The notes under the pieces were generated by a model. That model was not told the origin of the DNA. It made no database searches and saw only the letters and a list, made by a program, of their open reading frames with translations. This document shows positions 24,501-36,420 of a stretch of DNA of 64,000 nt, one piece after another; position 1 is the stretch's first letter, and the number at the start of each line of letters is the position of its first letter. Both the position numbers and the translations under genes were made by a program. The stretch spans positions 62,001-126,000 of the forward strand of contig JBCAML010000016.1 in the NCBI GenBank assembly GCA_038503075.1, read 5' to 3'. The DNA comes from Gyromitra esculenta. Its lineage: Eukaryota; Ascomycota; Pezizomycetes; Pezizales; Discinaceae.

Positions 24501-27214
24501 GTAGTACATGTACCTTTGATTTTGGGATGTATAGCTACGTGGTCGTGGTCCGTGCCATTGATGTTTAGTTGTCCGGATGGCAGTAGCACGTATAGATGAA
24601 TACTTGGGTTACTATTTTCGGGAGTCACGTTATTATTTTTTCATTTTTTCTCCTATTCGTCTCAATCAAATATTGTTTCGGTATAATCGGGAGGAATCAG
24701 CGGGGCTAATAATCGCCCAGTAAGTTAACCGACGAATAGACTCAAATGTGAGAGATACATTAGCTTTGGACCTGGCAGGAGGTTATATGTGAGACGAACG
24801 ATCTGCAAAACACACGGTAGGGAATAGTGGACTGAGGCTATGAGTAAGGCTATGAATGAATGGACGAGGGAACGAGGCTTTCATCAATTAAAAAAATACT
24901 TGTTTTTTTTTTAAGCATACAATTTTTCCGGCGCCAGCGGCTCGTGAGATTGAAAGTGAAGATTATTATTTTCGCACCACCATGGGAGTGGGCGCTGGGG
25001 GCGCAGGTAGTTTCGTGCTCTCTTCCGGATGTCGGTTGGGAGGGAGTAAGTGAGAAGAGGAAAAAACGGTGTCATGGCGGTACCAGCGAGCCGGAAGACG
25101 TTTGTGAAGATCCAGCGAATCCACGTCCGGGTTTTAGGACATAACTGGGGTGGGAGAGGTTGAAATTACATGGAGGTGGGGAGGGGTGAAGGGCTGGGGT
25201 CAGTTGGCTAGAGCACATCCAGTGATTGGGTTAGGGTTGTGCTGGGAACTGCCAGGACTGGTGAGGGTGGCATTAGCAAAGGGTGGTATTACTTGCTTGG
25301 TGCTCTGATTCGTTGAGAAATTAACTATTTCACAGCCAACTCTAATCCTTCATGCGGAGGCCAGGAGCGATCCAAGCGGACAATTTCGACAGCTTCGGAG
25401 AGTTTTCCCTGACGTTGACGTTGTGTATGTACCACCTATACTGCTTGGCGGATATTCCAGCATCAGGTTGGGGTTCTGGGATTGCTGGGCTTGTCGTTCA
25501 TCCGATCCAGCGTGGGTGTGGAGTGCCGTGCCTATGCCTGTGCCTGTGCCTGCGCTGGGGGTAGAGCAGAGGAATTGGTATTGCCATTCCAGAGTATACG
25601 TAATAAAGTAGAACAGAGCAGAGAATACAGTCCGGTCCACCCCCAGCTGCCATTCGAGAATAACCGGTACCTACGTACTGCTACAATTACCGCCCCTCTG
25701 GGCTGCAAGTAACTACATGTCTGCATGCATGTGGGCCACAACACCACCACTACACCCAATGTCAGCATCACCATCAGCATCAACACGTTCCCAGGAGGAG
25801 AGCCAGGCCTGACCCTTGCCCCATCTCACGGAAGATAGGGCTCGTCCTGTACTACTTCCTCCTACATCCATACCTGTGCTGTACTGTGCTGTACTGACAT
25901 GCCATAGATCCCAGACGGCCTGGATTACTTTTCTGGTATCGCTATCCCCCATTGGGCTACCGGGTCGAGGCGACGGAGTGCAGGCCCGCGTTCCCCCCTT
26001 GATAAACCCCCCCTACAAACCTCTTCCTTCAATTCGTCACTTCCCCTCAACGCCTTTAGAACATTACATCCTTCCTGCCGGTGCTGGGCCTAGTACCTAA
26101 ACACAATCCCTAAGCTCCCTTGTCTTTTACCGAACCCTCCTAAAAAATGTCCGCAAATTGGGACGGTCCGCATGGTCCGATAAGTCACAGGCGAGAACTA
26201 GTGCAAGCAATCGTGCAATATCGGATATGCGTGGACTAAATGTTCCCCCCTCTCCTGCGTGCATCCCGCCTCATCCAAGAGCCCTAGCATCATCAAATGG
26301 ACCAGGTACTTTTTCCGTTCTCTGGGTCTCGTATGGTGGTGACTTGTCTCCACTACTACTACTACACAACCACTACAACCACACCTGGCCCTAGTACGGC
26401 CGGATACGATTCAATCTCGAAATCACCCTGCTCCCCCCTCCCCCCCAGACGGAGATTCGTCGTCTGCTTTCCTCTTTTCCCGGACGTCTGCTTAGGGTCC
26501 GGAAGAATCGATTTTCGGCGAAGATCTCCCATGCGGTCTTCGCCTTCGTCTCGAGTTCGGCGGCGAGATGGGGAACGAGCTCTTGGTCTGTTTTGCTGTG
26601 CGGGCAATTATCAGTATTGCCGGTGCAAGGAACAATCGGTGGTTATATGCGTAACAAACGGGTTTTCTGTAACGCCGCACACGCGGTGGCAACCCAGATT
26701 GGATAGCTAGTTTTGTTGGACCAGAAAACAAAAACAAAGAGCAGTAAGCGGCGGGAATACAAAATAAATGCTTGGATCTTTTTAATTGAGCTATTGGAAT
26801 ATCCCCCCCCTTCTCCCACACTCGTTCAATTTTTTTAAACCCATATAAAGTCGTCCTCCGCAGGCCAAGGGAACTGTGTTGGAAAAAACAACTATTGGGA
26901 GAGACGACCCCCACATTCGGCCTGTACCCTTCCACTCTCCCAAAATAGATATATTCTTATATATATATTATACTAAGCTCCCCCCCTTCCGGCCATCCTG
27001 TTTCTCGCAACATCGACTTAAGTACAAGTTTGGCGGTACTTGAAAAAGCTGGTGTCTCGGTCATTGAAATCTGAAAGTCAAAAAATAAAAACATATTTTG
27101 AGTGCTGCGGTCCGGCATAACGGCCGCTAAGTCGCCACCACGGGTTCCAGTTTCAGTAAAAGGGTTGCTCCCTCTAAATCGCATCCCCCGAAAGTCAAGG
27201 AGTCGAAAGCGGTC
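21588..27214. other. Long gene-poor region
   Basis: Over 5.6 kb no supported gene was found on either strand. The region holds low-complexity tracts: (CCAGT)n at 21859-21880, GTACGTACGGACGTGCGTACC at about 22066, a (TGTGCC)n tract at about 25530-25555, and pyrimidine-rich DNA at about 26000-26460. The last 250 bp before 27215, with an AT-rich TATATATATATTATAC at about 26957, probably form the promoter of the beta-glucosidase. Confidence 0.45.
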
Positions 27215-29993
27215 ATGACGGGCCAAAAGGTTGCAGATTACTCCCAGGGAAATGACAGGATCCGCGACTTGTTATCGAAGATGACCTTGGAACAGAAGGT
27301 ATGCATTCACTATTAATTACGTATTACTAATGTAGCTATTCTAATGGAGTTTTTACAGGTTTCATTGCTAGCAGCGCAGGATTTCTGGCGCACTCAGGCT
27401 ATCCCGGAACATGGGATTCCTTCACTAAAGGTTACTGACGGACCGAACGGAGCGCGCGGGGAATTCTTCACAGATGGCACTCCTGTAAGTGGTAATCCTA
27501 TCGAGAGCTCGAAACTTTGTTAATGAACTTGTTATACGCACGTAGGCTGCGCTTTTCCCATGCGGTGTCTCTCTGGCCGCAACATGGAACACCGAGCTCC
27601 TCCATTCCGTGGGCAACACCCTCGCGCTAGAAACAAAGGCTAGACAAGCTCAGGTTCTCCTAGCACCTACTGTCTGCATGCACCGTTCCCCTCTTGGTGG
27701 CCGCAACTTTGAATCCTTCTCCGAGGACCCGTTCTTTACCGGGAAGATGTCGGCGGCGTATATCAATGGATTGCAAGAGGGTGGTGTTGGTGCCACGATC
27801 AAGCATTTTGTTGCGAACGAGCAGGAGACTTGGAGGATGAGTGTCGATTCTGTGGTGGAGGAACGTCCGCTGAGGGAGATTTACCTCAAGCCGTTTGAGA
27901 TTGCGGTTAGAGATGCGAATCCGTGGGCTATCATGTCGTCGTATAACCTTATTAATGGATACCATGCCGATATGAATGAATTTACTCTAAGGAAGGTGCT
28001 TCGTGGAGAATGGAAGTTCGAAGGGTATGTATGATTGTTATTTCTACTCCTTTCTAGCAGGAAGATGTACTAACAGTGGCGGTGGTGATAGCTTGGTCAT
28101 GTCCGATTGGGGTGGCACGAACTCAACTGTCGAATCGATCAAGGCCGGTGTTGATCTCGAGATGCCTGGACCTTCGAAAGTGCGCGGGAAGATGGTTATG
28201 GATGCTATCAAGCGTGGGGAACTTGCTGTAGCAGATATCGAAGAGTGTGCGGCGCGTGTTCTAGCGTGGATCGAGCGCTGCGGACGATTCGATCTACCAG
28301 TTAAGGAACCACAGGAGAAGGCAATCGACACCCAGGAGACAAGGGACTTGATCCGACAGGCAGGTGTAGAGGGGATCACACTTTTGAAGAACGAGAACAA
28401 CGCTCTCCCGATTGGAGATGATGTCAAGCGGATCGCTTTGATCGGTCCTAACGTCAAGCAGGCTATCGCTGGTGGAGGTGGAAGTGCGAGTTTGAAGCCT
28501 TACTACCTGACTACCCCATTCGACAGTATCACTGCACTTTCCGGAAAGGAGATCGTCTTCGCTCAGGGTGCGCAGACGGATAAATGGCTCCCGCTCGCAT
28601 CTAACGTCTGTACAACCCCCTCAGGAAAGCCTGGCGTCGTTCTTGAGTTCTACAAGGGCGACAAGTTCCAAGGCAAACCAATGTTCGTCCAAAACAGACC
28701 CAAGACAGATCTCTTCCTTTGGGATAACGCCCCGAAGGAGGTTCTCCCGGAGTACTCGTTCCGAGTTAAGACTGTGATCACACCCGAAACTTCAGGAAAC
28801 CATATCTTCGGTCTCTCGAGCGTGGGGCCTGCGAAGATGTATGTGAATGGTATGCTACTGATCGATAATTGGGACTGGACAGAAGCTGGTGAGGCCATGT
28901 TTGACGGCTCCATTGAGGTCAATGAATCAACCTACCTCGAAGCCGGGAAGAAGGTCGACATTCTCATCGAGAGTACCAACGAAGTCCGACCGGCGCCCAA
29001 GGGTGGACCAGGAGAGAAGACACACGGATATGGTGGCTGCAGAATTGGATACATCGAGCGACCGGAGAAGGACTTTATCGCGGAGGCGGCAGAGATCGCT
29101 GCCAGTGCAGATGTTGCTGTCGTGATTGTTGGATTGGATGCTGAATGGGAATCCGAGGGTTACGACAGACAGACTATGGATCTTCCAAAGGATGGCAGCC
29201 AGGACCGTCTCATCGCCGCTGTAGCAAAGGCGAACCCTAGAACCGTGGTGGTCAACCAATCCGGCACTCCAGTCAGTATGCCTTGGGCGGATGATGTTGC
29301 GGCGATTGTCCAGGCTTGGTACCAGGGGCAGGAAGCAGGAAACGCTTTGGCCGATGTACTCCTTGGTCGTGCAAACCCTAGCGGAAAGCTTCCAGTCACT
29401 TTCCCGAAACGATTGGAAGACAACCCGGCATACCATAACTGGCCCGGTGAACATCGTCGTGTGGTTTACGGAGAAGGGATCTATATTGGCTACCGACATT
29501 ACGAGCGAGCAAAGATCGATCCCCAGTTCGTGTTTGGACACGGACTCTCGTATACCACCTTTGAATACGGCCGACCCACCATCAGCGGTACCGTTCTTGA
29601 CGATTCCAACACCTTGACCATCTCTGTGCCTGTGACAAATACCGGTTCAAGGGCCGGGAAGGAATCGGTTCAGTTGTATGTACGTGATGTCAAGTCTCGA
29701 CTACCGCGACCAGACAAAGAGCTACAAGCGTTCGGAAAAGTCCACTTGGAACCAAACCAGACTAAAATAGTTGACTTGAAGATTAATAAGTACTCTGTTG
29801 GGTACTATGATACCTCACTATCAGGGTGGATCGCGGAGGAGGGTGAGTTCGAGGCCGTAATTGGAGCATCATCTGCGGATATCAAGTAAGCACAGCCCTC
29901 CCTCTCTCCCTCCCTTAAGGCGTTTATCTAACATCTTGTTTCAGGGGCACACTTACATTTGAAGTAAAGGAGTCGTTCACCTGGATATTTTAG
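27215..29993 (+). CDS. Intracellular GH3 beta-glucosidase with PA14 domain, five exons
   Basis: Exons are 27215-27298, 27359-27484, 27546-28024, 28092-29885 and 29945-29993, giving 843 residues. The introns are 60, 61, 67 and 59 nt. The domain order is GH3 N-terminal barrel, GH3 C-terminal alpha/beta domain interrupted by a PA14 insert (from about GKPGVVLEFYKG), and a fibronectin-III-like end. The nucleophile is Asp235 in LVMSDWGGT, created by the third splice. Also present are KHFVANEQE and GGRNFESFSEDP, typical of the family. There is no signal peptide, so it should act inside the cell on beta-glucosides or cellobiose taken up from outside. Length and PA14 insert match the common fungal intracellular GH3 group. 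The last exon adds only 16 residues (GTLTFEVKESFTWIF) and replaces an apparent stop in the unspliced frame. Confidence 0.92.
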
Positions 29994-30416
29994 ATTGTCA
30001 ACGTGTGGTGGATTTGATCATTGGGAGTTATTCTTGGCTTTTCTTTTTTTTCCTTTGTTGATTCTGGATTATTATTTTTTTTTCTGGTTGGCTGTCTGCT
30101 CTCTGGAAATTTTTCGTTATTTATTCTTTCGGTACAAATACAAAAGGGAGTTTACAAACAAAGAAATGGAGATTTCGTGCAATTTAACTGATCAGAGTGA
30201 TAACTATAACTACATATCTTATCCATCTTATCGTGATGCAGCCTCCCGAAAAGAGAATCACCCGACATCCCCCTCCTTTGCCCTGGAGAATTCCCACAGA
30301 AATCGCCCTTGCTCTCTTTCATGAATCGTTAGACATTCACTGGTTTCTCTATCCACCTCGCGCCATCTTGAAAGCCCCATAGCTACTTCCCACGGGGAAT
30401 TGAAGGTATCTGCAAA
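29994..30416. other. Short intergenic region
   Basis: This is the T-rich 3' flank of the beta-glucosidase gene followed by the promoter of the metallo-hydrolase gene. Nothing else was recognised. Confidence 0.5.
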
Positions 30417-31672
30417 ATGACGTCACTCGACGATACAGAGCTCCAGCTCCGCATATGCACCGCCTGTGGGACTCAATTCGATTATACCAACCCTACTAAA
30501 ATCACGAGTTGTCGGATCTGTGATGTACTTCATTCCATCCTCAGAGTGCTAAAAAAGAAAAAACTATGAGTTTTCTTGCTCTAATACGATTCATAATTAC
30601 AGGATCCTCGCCAGTACGTCCCGCCGGCTGGGCAGTCTTTCACAACACTCGCACAGCTGAAGGGCGAGGGCAAAGTAACCAAAACCGAAGTAGATCCGGT
30701 AAACCCCAAGGTCTTGAAAATCTGGACGGAGCCAAAGGTACATATAGTTCTTCGCTTCACGACAAAGGTTGAAAGCTAACCACGTGTGTTCAGGTTGCGA
30801 TTGGCCAGCGGGCTTTCTTGTTGCAGACCGCGCATGGGAATGTCCTCTGGGATTTGGTTACTTATTTAGATCAAGATACTATCGATCTTGTACGTATATC
30901 CCTCCCTGTTCTTGGCCTTCTCGGTGTTTGAGGCCGAAGTCTTTTGCTCATCGGACAGCTAGATAAATTCTATTGGCGGGCTCAAAGCGATCGTTATATC
31001 ACACCCTCATTACTACACTACCCATTTAACGTGGGCTAAAGCGTTCAATTGCTCGGTTTATCTCGCTGCGGAAGATGAGTCTTGGCTTTGCCGTAATAAT
31101 GACCCTGCTACCGAAAAGCGTATCTTCATTGAAGAGTCCTCTCTGGAAATCGTGCCAGGCGTGACCGCGGTGAAAGTTGGAGGCCATTTCCCGGGAAGCA
31201 TGGTGTTGCATTGGGAGGATATGCTGTTCATCGCTGACTCTTTTGTCACTGTACCGGTATGCTTCCTTGCAAAAAGTTGCTTGGGTCGGTCCCAGATGTA
31301 TTAGTTTGCTGATAGTAGCGCTCGTGATTGGTTTTAGTCTGCACTGTACTTTCATGATCGTCCGAAAGGAACTACTTCGTATAGTTTCATGTGGTCGATC
31401 CCTAATATGGTTTGTTCTCCCTGCCTTCCCTGCTGCTGCTTAGTTATGGGATAATAACACGTAACTAGATTCCGCTGCCGCCAGATGATATCTTTCAGAT
31501 TTGGAACGCTCTGAAGCCGTATCATTTTACCTCTACACATGGTGCATTCACCGGTTTGGAGGTGAGGGGGTCTGATGTTAAGGGTAGGGTTTTAGAGAGT
31601 GCGAAAATTGCTGTCAAGGCTATGGGCTATAGCGGGCATGAAATCCTTGCTGAAGTATGGAATTTAGAATGA
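30417..31672 (+). CDS. Metallo-beta-lactamase-fold protein with N-terminal zinc ribbon, six exons
   Basis: Exons are 30417-30524, 30603-30737, 30794-30889, 30963-31256, 31338-31409 and 31469-31672, all in phase 0, giving 302 residues. The introns are 56-81 nt. The N-terminus carries CTACG and CRIC, two paired cysteines that form a small zinc ribbon. The rest shows a metallo-beta-lactamase fold: VISHPHYYTTH stands at the position of the HxHxDH motif, GGHFPGS at the next ligand, and LFIADS at the aspartate position. The second aspartate of the canonical HxHxDH motif is absent, so the metal site differs from classic hydrolases. The protein lacks a signal peptide and is probably cytosolic. The substrate is unknown. 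Similar zinc-ribbon-plus-MBL proteins are familiar as uncharacterised fungal proteins. Confidence 0.85.
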
Positions 31673-32357
31673 TATCTATATAGCTATGCATGCTGTTTAT
31701 GAAACTTCGTAAAATTAATAAATGGGTTACTTGTTCGTTAGGTTGTTGAGTTGCTGTATATGTAGTGTCTGAAGAGTGATTCTCCCAGGAGATGTGATTA
31801 GTGATTGAATAGAAATTAAGGCATAGCGCATTACAGTACACATAACCTGAAGGATAGATTATATCGCGAGCAGTCGACTTTCTCAAGTCAAGTATTAGTC
31901 ATAAAATATCACTCGATCGATCTTTTACATTATTTGTCGGAGAGATTGGTACATTTGTATCATTCAGCAGCATGCCTACCTACTTATTCTACTCCGGGCG
32001 AACGCCATCCTGTATATGCAGTGATTTACGCAGTAAGAGAGCTTAATCCACCCTATGCCCTCGGTGGTACTATCCCGCCTCGAGGGGTTTTTTACGCATC
32101 GATATCCCAGATACACGCCGAATGATTTGGGGCCTATAAACCAGAAAAGCAATGTTGATACTTGCTATTCCCTTCAATACGGCTCCGTAGAGCTGCTCCC
32201 TATTGTTTATAAATTTCCCTTAGTGCCTGGAGGTCTATCTTTAGAGCATTTGGCGGGTATCCGCGCTATGCGAGGCGCCAGTCAGGGCACATGGTGGGAC
32301 TCTCTTAATATGGTAATGATACATACATATACACTTGCCATTAGCACCTCTCGTAAT
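31673..32357. other. Intergenic; contains a dispersed AATATCACTCG motif
   Basis: No gene was seen. Positions 31898-31922 carry GTCATAAAATATCACTCG followed by ATCGATC, the best-conserved copy of a short motif found six times in the window. Confidence 0.5.
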
Positions 32358-32442
32358 CCCTTTGTGGTGTAGTTGGTATCACACCCGGCTGTAATTGATT
32401 GCATTCACCGGTTGGTCACCAGTTCGACTCTGGTCGAAGGGA
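32358..32442 (+). tRNA. tRNA-Tyr (GTA) with 12-nt intron
   Basis: The cloverleaf reads: acceptor stem CCCTTTG with CGAAGGG and discriminator A; T8, A14 and G18G19 conserved; D stem GTG/CAC; anticodon loop CTGTAA with GTA at 34-36; T arm ACCAG-TTCGACT-CTGGT. The anticodon loop is 12 nt too long, which is explained by an intron at 32395-32406 directly 3' of position 37, the standard place. The C1-G72 pair and A73 are hallmarks of eukaryotic tRNA-Tyr. One anticodon-stem pair (27-43) is a C-T mismatch. A run of eight T (from 32451) follows as polymerase III terminator. Confidence 0.8.
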
Positions 32443-33350
32443 CTCAATGATTTTTTTTGTGCGTTGCCCCCCCCACCCACAAAGCCGGGGAGGGTGATGG
32501 TCTCTTGGATCATAGTTCAGCATTTATTTATATGGCAAAGGCTTTTCTCGGCGTTTAGGTCACACAGCGTTTATGGGGAAGCGTTAGTAGAGGACCGAGT
32601 CCTCATCCTGTGAAGCTAGGATGAGCTTGGGTGCCAAGATATATCGATTAGTTGACATAATACTTCGGTGTTAGTTTCTACTTTCTAGCTCTGATAGAGG
32701 ATTAGCATTGGTATTGAGATGCTAGATAAACATGTTAGAGGGTGAGGTGTACGACAGGATCATCCTTGGTAGCCATCTGGGAGACGGCCCCAACTACGTG
32801 TCTCGCAAAACAGATGGGTCTGACTGGACAGGCTCCTGATGAGGTTTCCTCTACCAAGTTCGCTAGGATGCAATAAGCGCTTAAGCGGTTATAGTAGTCA
32901 AACCAAATACAATACCTTCTAGTAATGCAAAGCCTACGAAGATGAGGCTGGGCACGAGACTTTCTGCAGTAATATTGGTTGGGACCGATATTATCTTTGC
33001 AGTGCTCCGTGTCGACTTTCTTTGCTTGATGCTCCCGATCTTAATATTTCCAGCCTGGTAAGAGGCTACTGTTGAGATTTAGAAGAAATCTCTCCGAGTT
33101 CCGGCGTCACAGGCCAGTCAGCTAGCCCCTTTAGAAACAGATTCGTCAGTTAGTAGGTAAAGACACACAAGAGCAGTAGCACTCTCGCTTCAGGCTCCCA
33201 GCTTCTAGCCAGGTCTCAATTGAACGTACACGAGCTCGGTTAAGAGGCAGAGGTTCGCTTCGAAGTTTTGCTGTATTCCCCGCAGCATGTTTTACACGGG
33301 CGTTTCGTAACAGCCCGTTACAGAGTTGGTGACAGCTATGGTTTCAAACC
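32443..33350. other. Intergenic, no gene seen
   Basis: No supported coding region or RNA gene was found between the tRNA terminator and the C-rich tract. Confidence 0.45.
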
Positions 33351-33391
33351 CCCCCTCCCCCCTCCCCCCTCCCCCCTCCCCCCTCCCCCTC
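33351..33391 (+). repeat. C-rich heptamer repeat (about six units)
   Basis: CCCCCCT repeated in tandem gives five to six runs of five to six C. On the minus strand these are G-runs separated by AGG spacers, the pattern expected of a G-quadruplex. It lies about 300 bp upstream of the secreted-protein start at 33696, in the likely promoter. Confidence 0.75.
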
Positions 33392-33695
33392 TGTCCATAA
33401 ACAGCTATCCTGAACCTCGCGTATTTGCAAGTTCTTCACGAATAAACTCTACATAAATGAATATCGCCCTCCTAAATTGTTGATTTCTTTTTTTCTTTTT
33501 CCCTTCTTTTCTCACCAAGTTGATCTTCACGCATCGTTTCTTCTCTCTCCGACCTTTCGACAAGGAACCACCCACGTATTTCTTCTATTTCCCTCCCACC
33601 CCACCCATTCCGGTCTTTTACGATATACTCGCGCTTTTATCAAACTATCCACACTCCCTTCGGATATAGGCGTAATCAAGAAAACGAGATACGCA

Positions 33696-34229
33696 ATGCG
33701 TTTCTCACTTCTCACTATCCTAGTCTCCGTTTCTTTGGCATTGGCATTAGCACTCCCATTAGCCAATCCAGCAGATACATTCGATGCTGCAACCTCACTT
33801 ATCCGTCGTGCTTCAACCAGTGTGAACCCAGAAGCAATCACCGGCACAACATGTACCGCTAAAGGAGTGTAAGTGCGCAGTCGTTTCTGTCATCCACTCG
33901 GGGGAGGGGGGGGGACCATAGGCTTAATTGATCGCTATAGCACTCTTGTTTCCCACGACATCAATGTTGCAGTCCTGAGCATCTGTGGCGGCATCGCAGG
34001 CGCTATTACAAAGTGTGGTGGTGCCCCAACTTCAACCACGGGCGCGAGCGGCACCGCTAAGTTTGATCTGTCGACAACGGTTGCGGGCGCGACGATCAAT
34101 ATCTCAAAGGGGCGGTGGGAGGGATGTGTTCGTGCTGCCCAGGCAGTCTGCGGGAATAGTCCGTTCAGCTCGACTTGCATAGGTGGTGCTAGCACTGGGA
34201 ATGTCGTGTTTGTGTTATCGGCGAATTGA
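33696..34229 (+). CDS. Secreted cysteine-containing protein with propeptide, two exons
   Basis: Exons are 33696-33868 and 33941-34229, giving 153 residues. The intron is GTAAGT...TATAG, 72 nt. The start ATG is followed by a strong signal peptide (RFSLLTILVSVSLALALALP). A short propeptide ends at SLIRR, a likely Kex2 site. The mature protein has six cysteines (TTC, ICG, KCG, EGC, AVC, STC) and glycine/threonine-rich segments. The exon-2 segment after the join (TLVSHDINVAVLSICGG) loosely resembles the N-terminal part of fungal small secreted ribonuclease- or virulence-associated folds, but no family can be named. An alternative acceptor 54 nt further on (after GTCCTGAG) would keep the frame and delete 18 residues. 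The promoter carries a long pyrimidine tract and the C-rich repeat. Confidence 0.78.
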
Positions 34230-34805
34230 TGGGATTGAGGATGATGTGTTTGGTGGGCCCCTTAATTAGAGATAGCTATTGTTCTGGGAAAAATAAATGT
34301 GTAATTTGGCTGGGCTGCAGGGTACATACATACATGGATCTTTGAACGAGTGATATTTCGTGATGTTGGAACAAGTATGCCCTAGCTAGAGCTTCTCATT
34401 TCCACTCAATGGGCCGGCCACCTTGAAGACTTGCGCGCGCCAAGCGCTAGACACGCATTGTTCTTGAGTTGAATGTCTTGCTTGGCGTGTCGAGTCCAAG
34501 GCTGCTTATTCGCGCTGGCGAGAGCTAAGCCCAGAACCAATTACCGTGTTATTTACCCTTGTATAGTACTGCACTTGAGATAGCCTGCTGGGCGGATCGT
34601 AGGTATCTGACCTGTCCATCCTGTACAGCGTCTCTGCTTGCTCGTCAAGCAGGATTGGCACCAGCCGCGACTCTTGGCAACGGTGCTGAGCAGTCTGGTG
34701 CCACTTTCAGCTGCCTTTCTCCGCTCCAGCATCCAAGATGGGATTGAGCACGTTTGGAATAGGGTTCTCTGACTAGGGTCATCGTCGATCAAGAGAACTG
34801 CCAGG
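34230..34805. other. Region that may hold upstream exons of the next gene
   Basis: The membrane-protein frame is open only from about 34772. A TCTGACTAG sequence there would serve as branch site and acceptor. No convincing upstream exon with a signal peptide was identified. A reverse copy of the dispersed AATATCACTCG motif lies at 34347-34364. Confidence 0.35.
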
Positions 34806-35396
34806 ATGAGTTATACATACTGGGTCACGCAGATCGTCACCCTCGAGCTGCCTCCCGGCGACGATGGAGACGTTGGAATTAGAATGATACGGTCCTTGAC
34901 TAGCCTGATCACCACTGATGTCCCCCCTCCAGCCACTACCGCCGTGCCCTCATCTACATTTACCACACCCTCTCCCAGTACAACTAACTTACCCTCCCTC
35001 AGTACCGCTCTGGCTCCTCCCACATCTTCAGCTCCTCCCACAGCGCCAACCAGCTCCCGGAGCAGCAGCACCAGGATCGCTATCGGTGTCACGGTGCCAG
35101 TTGTCGTGGTAGTTTTTCTAGCAGCTTTTTTATTGCTATATCGACGATGGAAGCAGAGCAGAAACGCATCTGCCACTCAGCATCCTCTGCCTGAGCTCGA
35201 GGCACATAGTAATGCTATCGCTCGCCATGAACTAGATGCAAAAAGCAGCATTACTCAATCTGTCCACCCACTAGGTACCAGTCACACACCAGCAGCTCCC
35301 TCCAACGGCCAAGAGACGGAGCTACCGGCACATCAACATCTCGGCGGTGGCAGCCCTCCGGTTGAGACTGGAAACTCGGGGGTTTCTACTACATAG
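34806..35396 (+). CDS. Single-pass membrane protein with Ser/Thr/Pro-rich ectodomain (N-terminus probably incomplete)
   Basis: The open frame encodes 196 residues. The order is a short N-terminal part (YTYWVTQIVTLELPPGD), a Ser/Thr/Pro-rich segment of about 50 residues likely to be O-mannosylated, one transmembrane helix (about residues 90-112, IAIGVTVPVVVVVFLAAFLL) followed by a basic stop-transfer RRWK, and a cytoplasmic tail of about 80 residues. This is the C-terminal layout of many fungal type I surface proteins and wall sensors. No signal peptide precedes the ectodomain, so one or more 5' exons are probably missing from this model. The start given is simply the first ATG. Confidence 0.5.
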   Translation: MSYTYWVTQIVTLELPPGDDGDVGIRMIRSLTSLITTDVPPPATTAVPSSTFTTPSPSTTNLPSLSTALAPPTSSAPPTAPTSSRSSSTRIAIGVTVPVVVVVFLAAFLLLYRRWKQSRNASATQHPLPELEAHSNAIARHELDAKSSITQSVHPLGTSHTPAAPSNGQETELPAHQHLGGGSPPVETGNSGVSTT

Positions 35397-36420
35397 CTGA
35401 GCTGTACACTAGCTCGAGATGTGATAGACACAGATGGATGGACGAGGATGAGGAGTTGGGCTGCAAGTGAAAGAAGGGAAAGTTAAAGTGAGGCGGGAGC
35501 GGCTTGAGAACTGGAACCGTTAATGAGGAGGAGCCATATGTTCAAAAGTGAACGATTGGAGAAATTCCTGTGTAGAGAGGGATACACCTAGTGCTTTCTT
35601 GTTTATGTATGTTTATGCTTGGACCACCCAACCGCGGTTTAATTGGTTTGATTTCAGACTGTAGCTAATCGTGAGGCCTCGCTCGCTGATCCAGGCACTA
35701 AGCACTGAAGCTCGTGATACACAAGGCAAAACAAAACAAGCTCAAAAAGAGTGATTACTGTGCATGAAGGATAACGAGCTATGAAGATTATAGTTGTCTA
35801 AATATCTAATGATACTGTGCAAGCAAATCCCCTTCTTCAGCGTTCGGTTGGGTTTTGGTGCTCTATTCCACATAACCACTGTGCCCCTACCTACGTGTAT
35901 CGCAATAGCATGACAGCGGGCCGAAGACATATCTCATCAGGCGATCTCGCTGTATGTGCGAAAAGCCCAGGCCATCACGTACCGCTTACGGTGACTGATG
36001 GCACGAGCTAAATACACTTCGGGATATTTCACATACTCCGGGAATCCGCATAACATAGCCCAAGAAAATCCTAAACTCTCGACTTCAGCTGGATCCACGT
36101 GGTTCAATATATTATACCGCAGTGCACACGTATGGGTAATTTTCTATGTGCTTGCTAACCATCCCAGAAAGAAAATCATACAAGCAACCAATGAAATAGA
36201 ATCGCTCAAGTCTCCCAAATAACCCCTCCCAAAATAATAAGTTGCCCGCTGTAAAAACGAATCCTTAAATGAAATGCTAAAACCTTCGACCTGCTCCTCA
36301 GGAAATCCTAAGCTATTACGAGTGAATAAAATTTAACCGCAATGCAATGTAACGGAAATGAAATGAAACCGACATATTTGTATCATACATCCAACACTCA
36401 CTCTAACTCAATGCTATCCA
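35397..36420. other. Intergenic, no gene seen
   Basis: This lies between the ends of the membrane-protein gene (plus) and the histidine kinase gene (minus), which converge. No supported coding or RNA feature was found. Confidence 0.5.
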
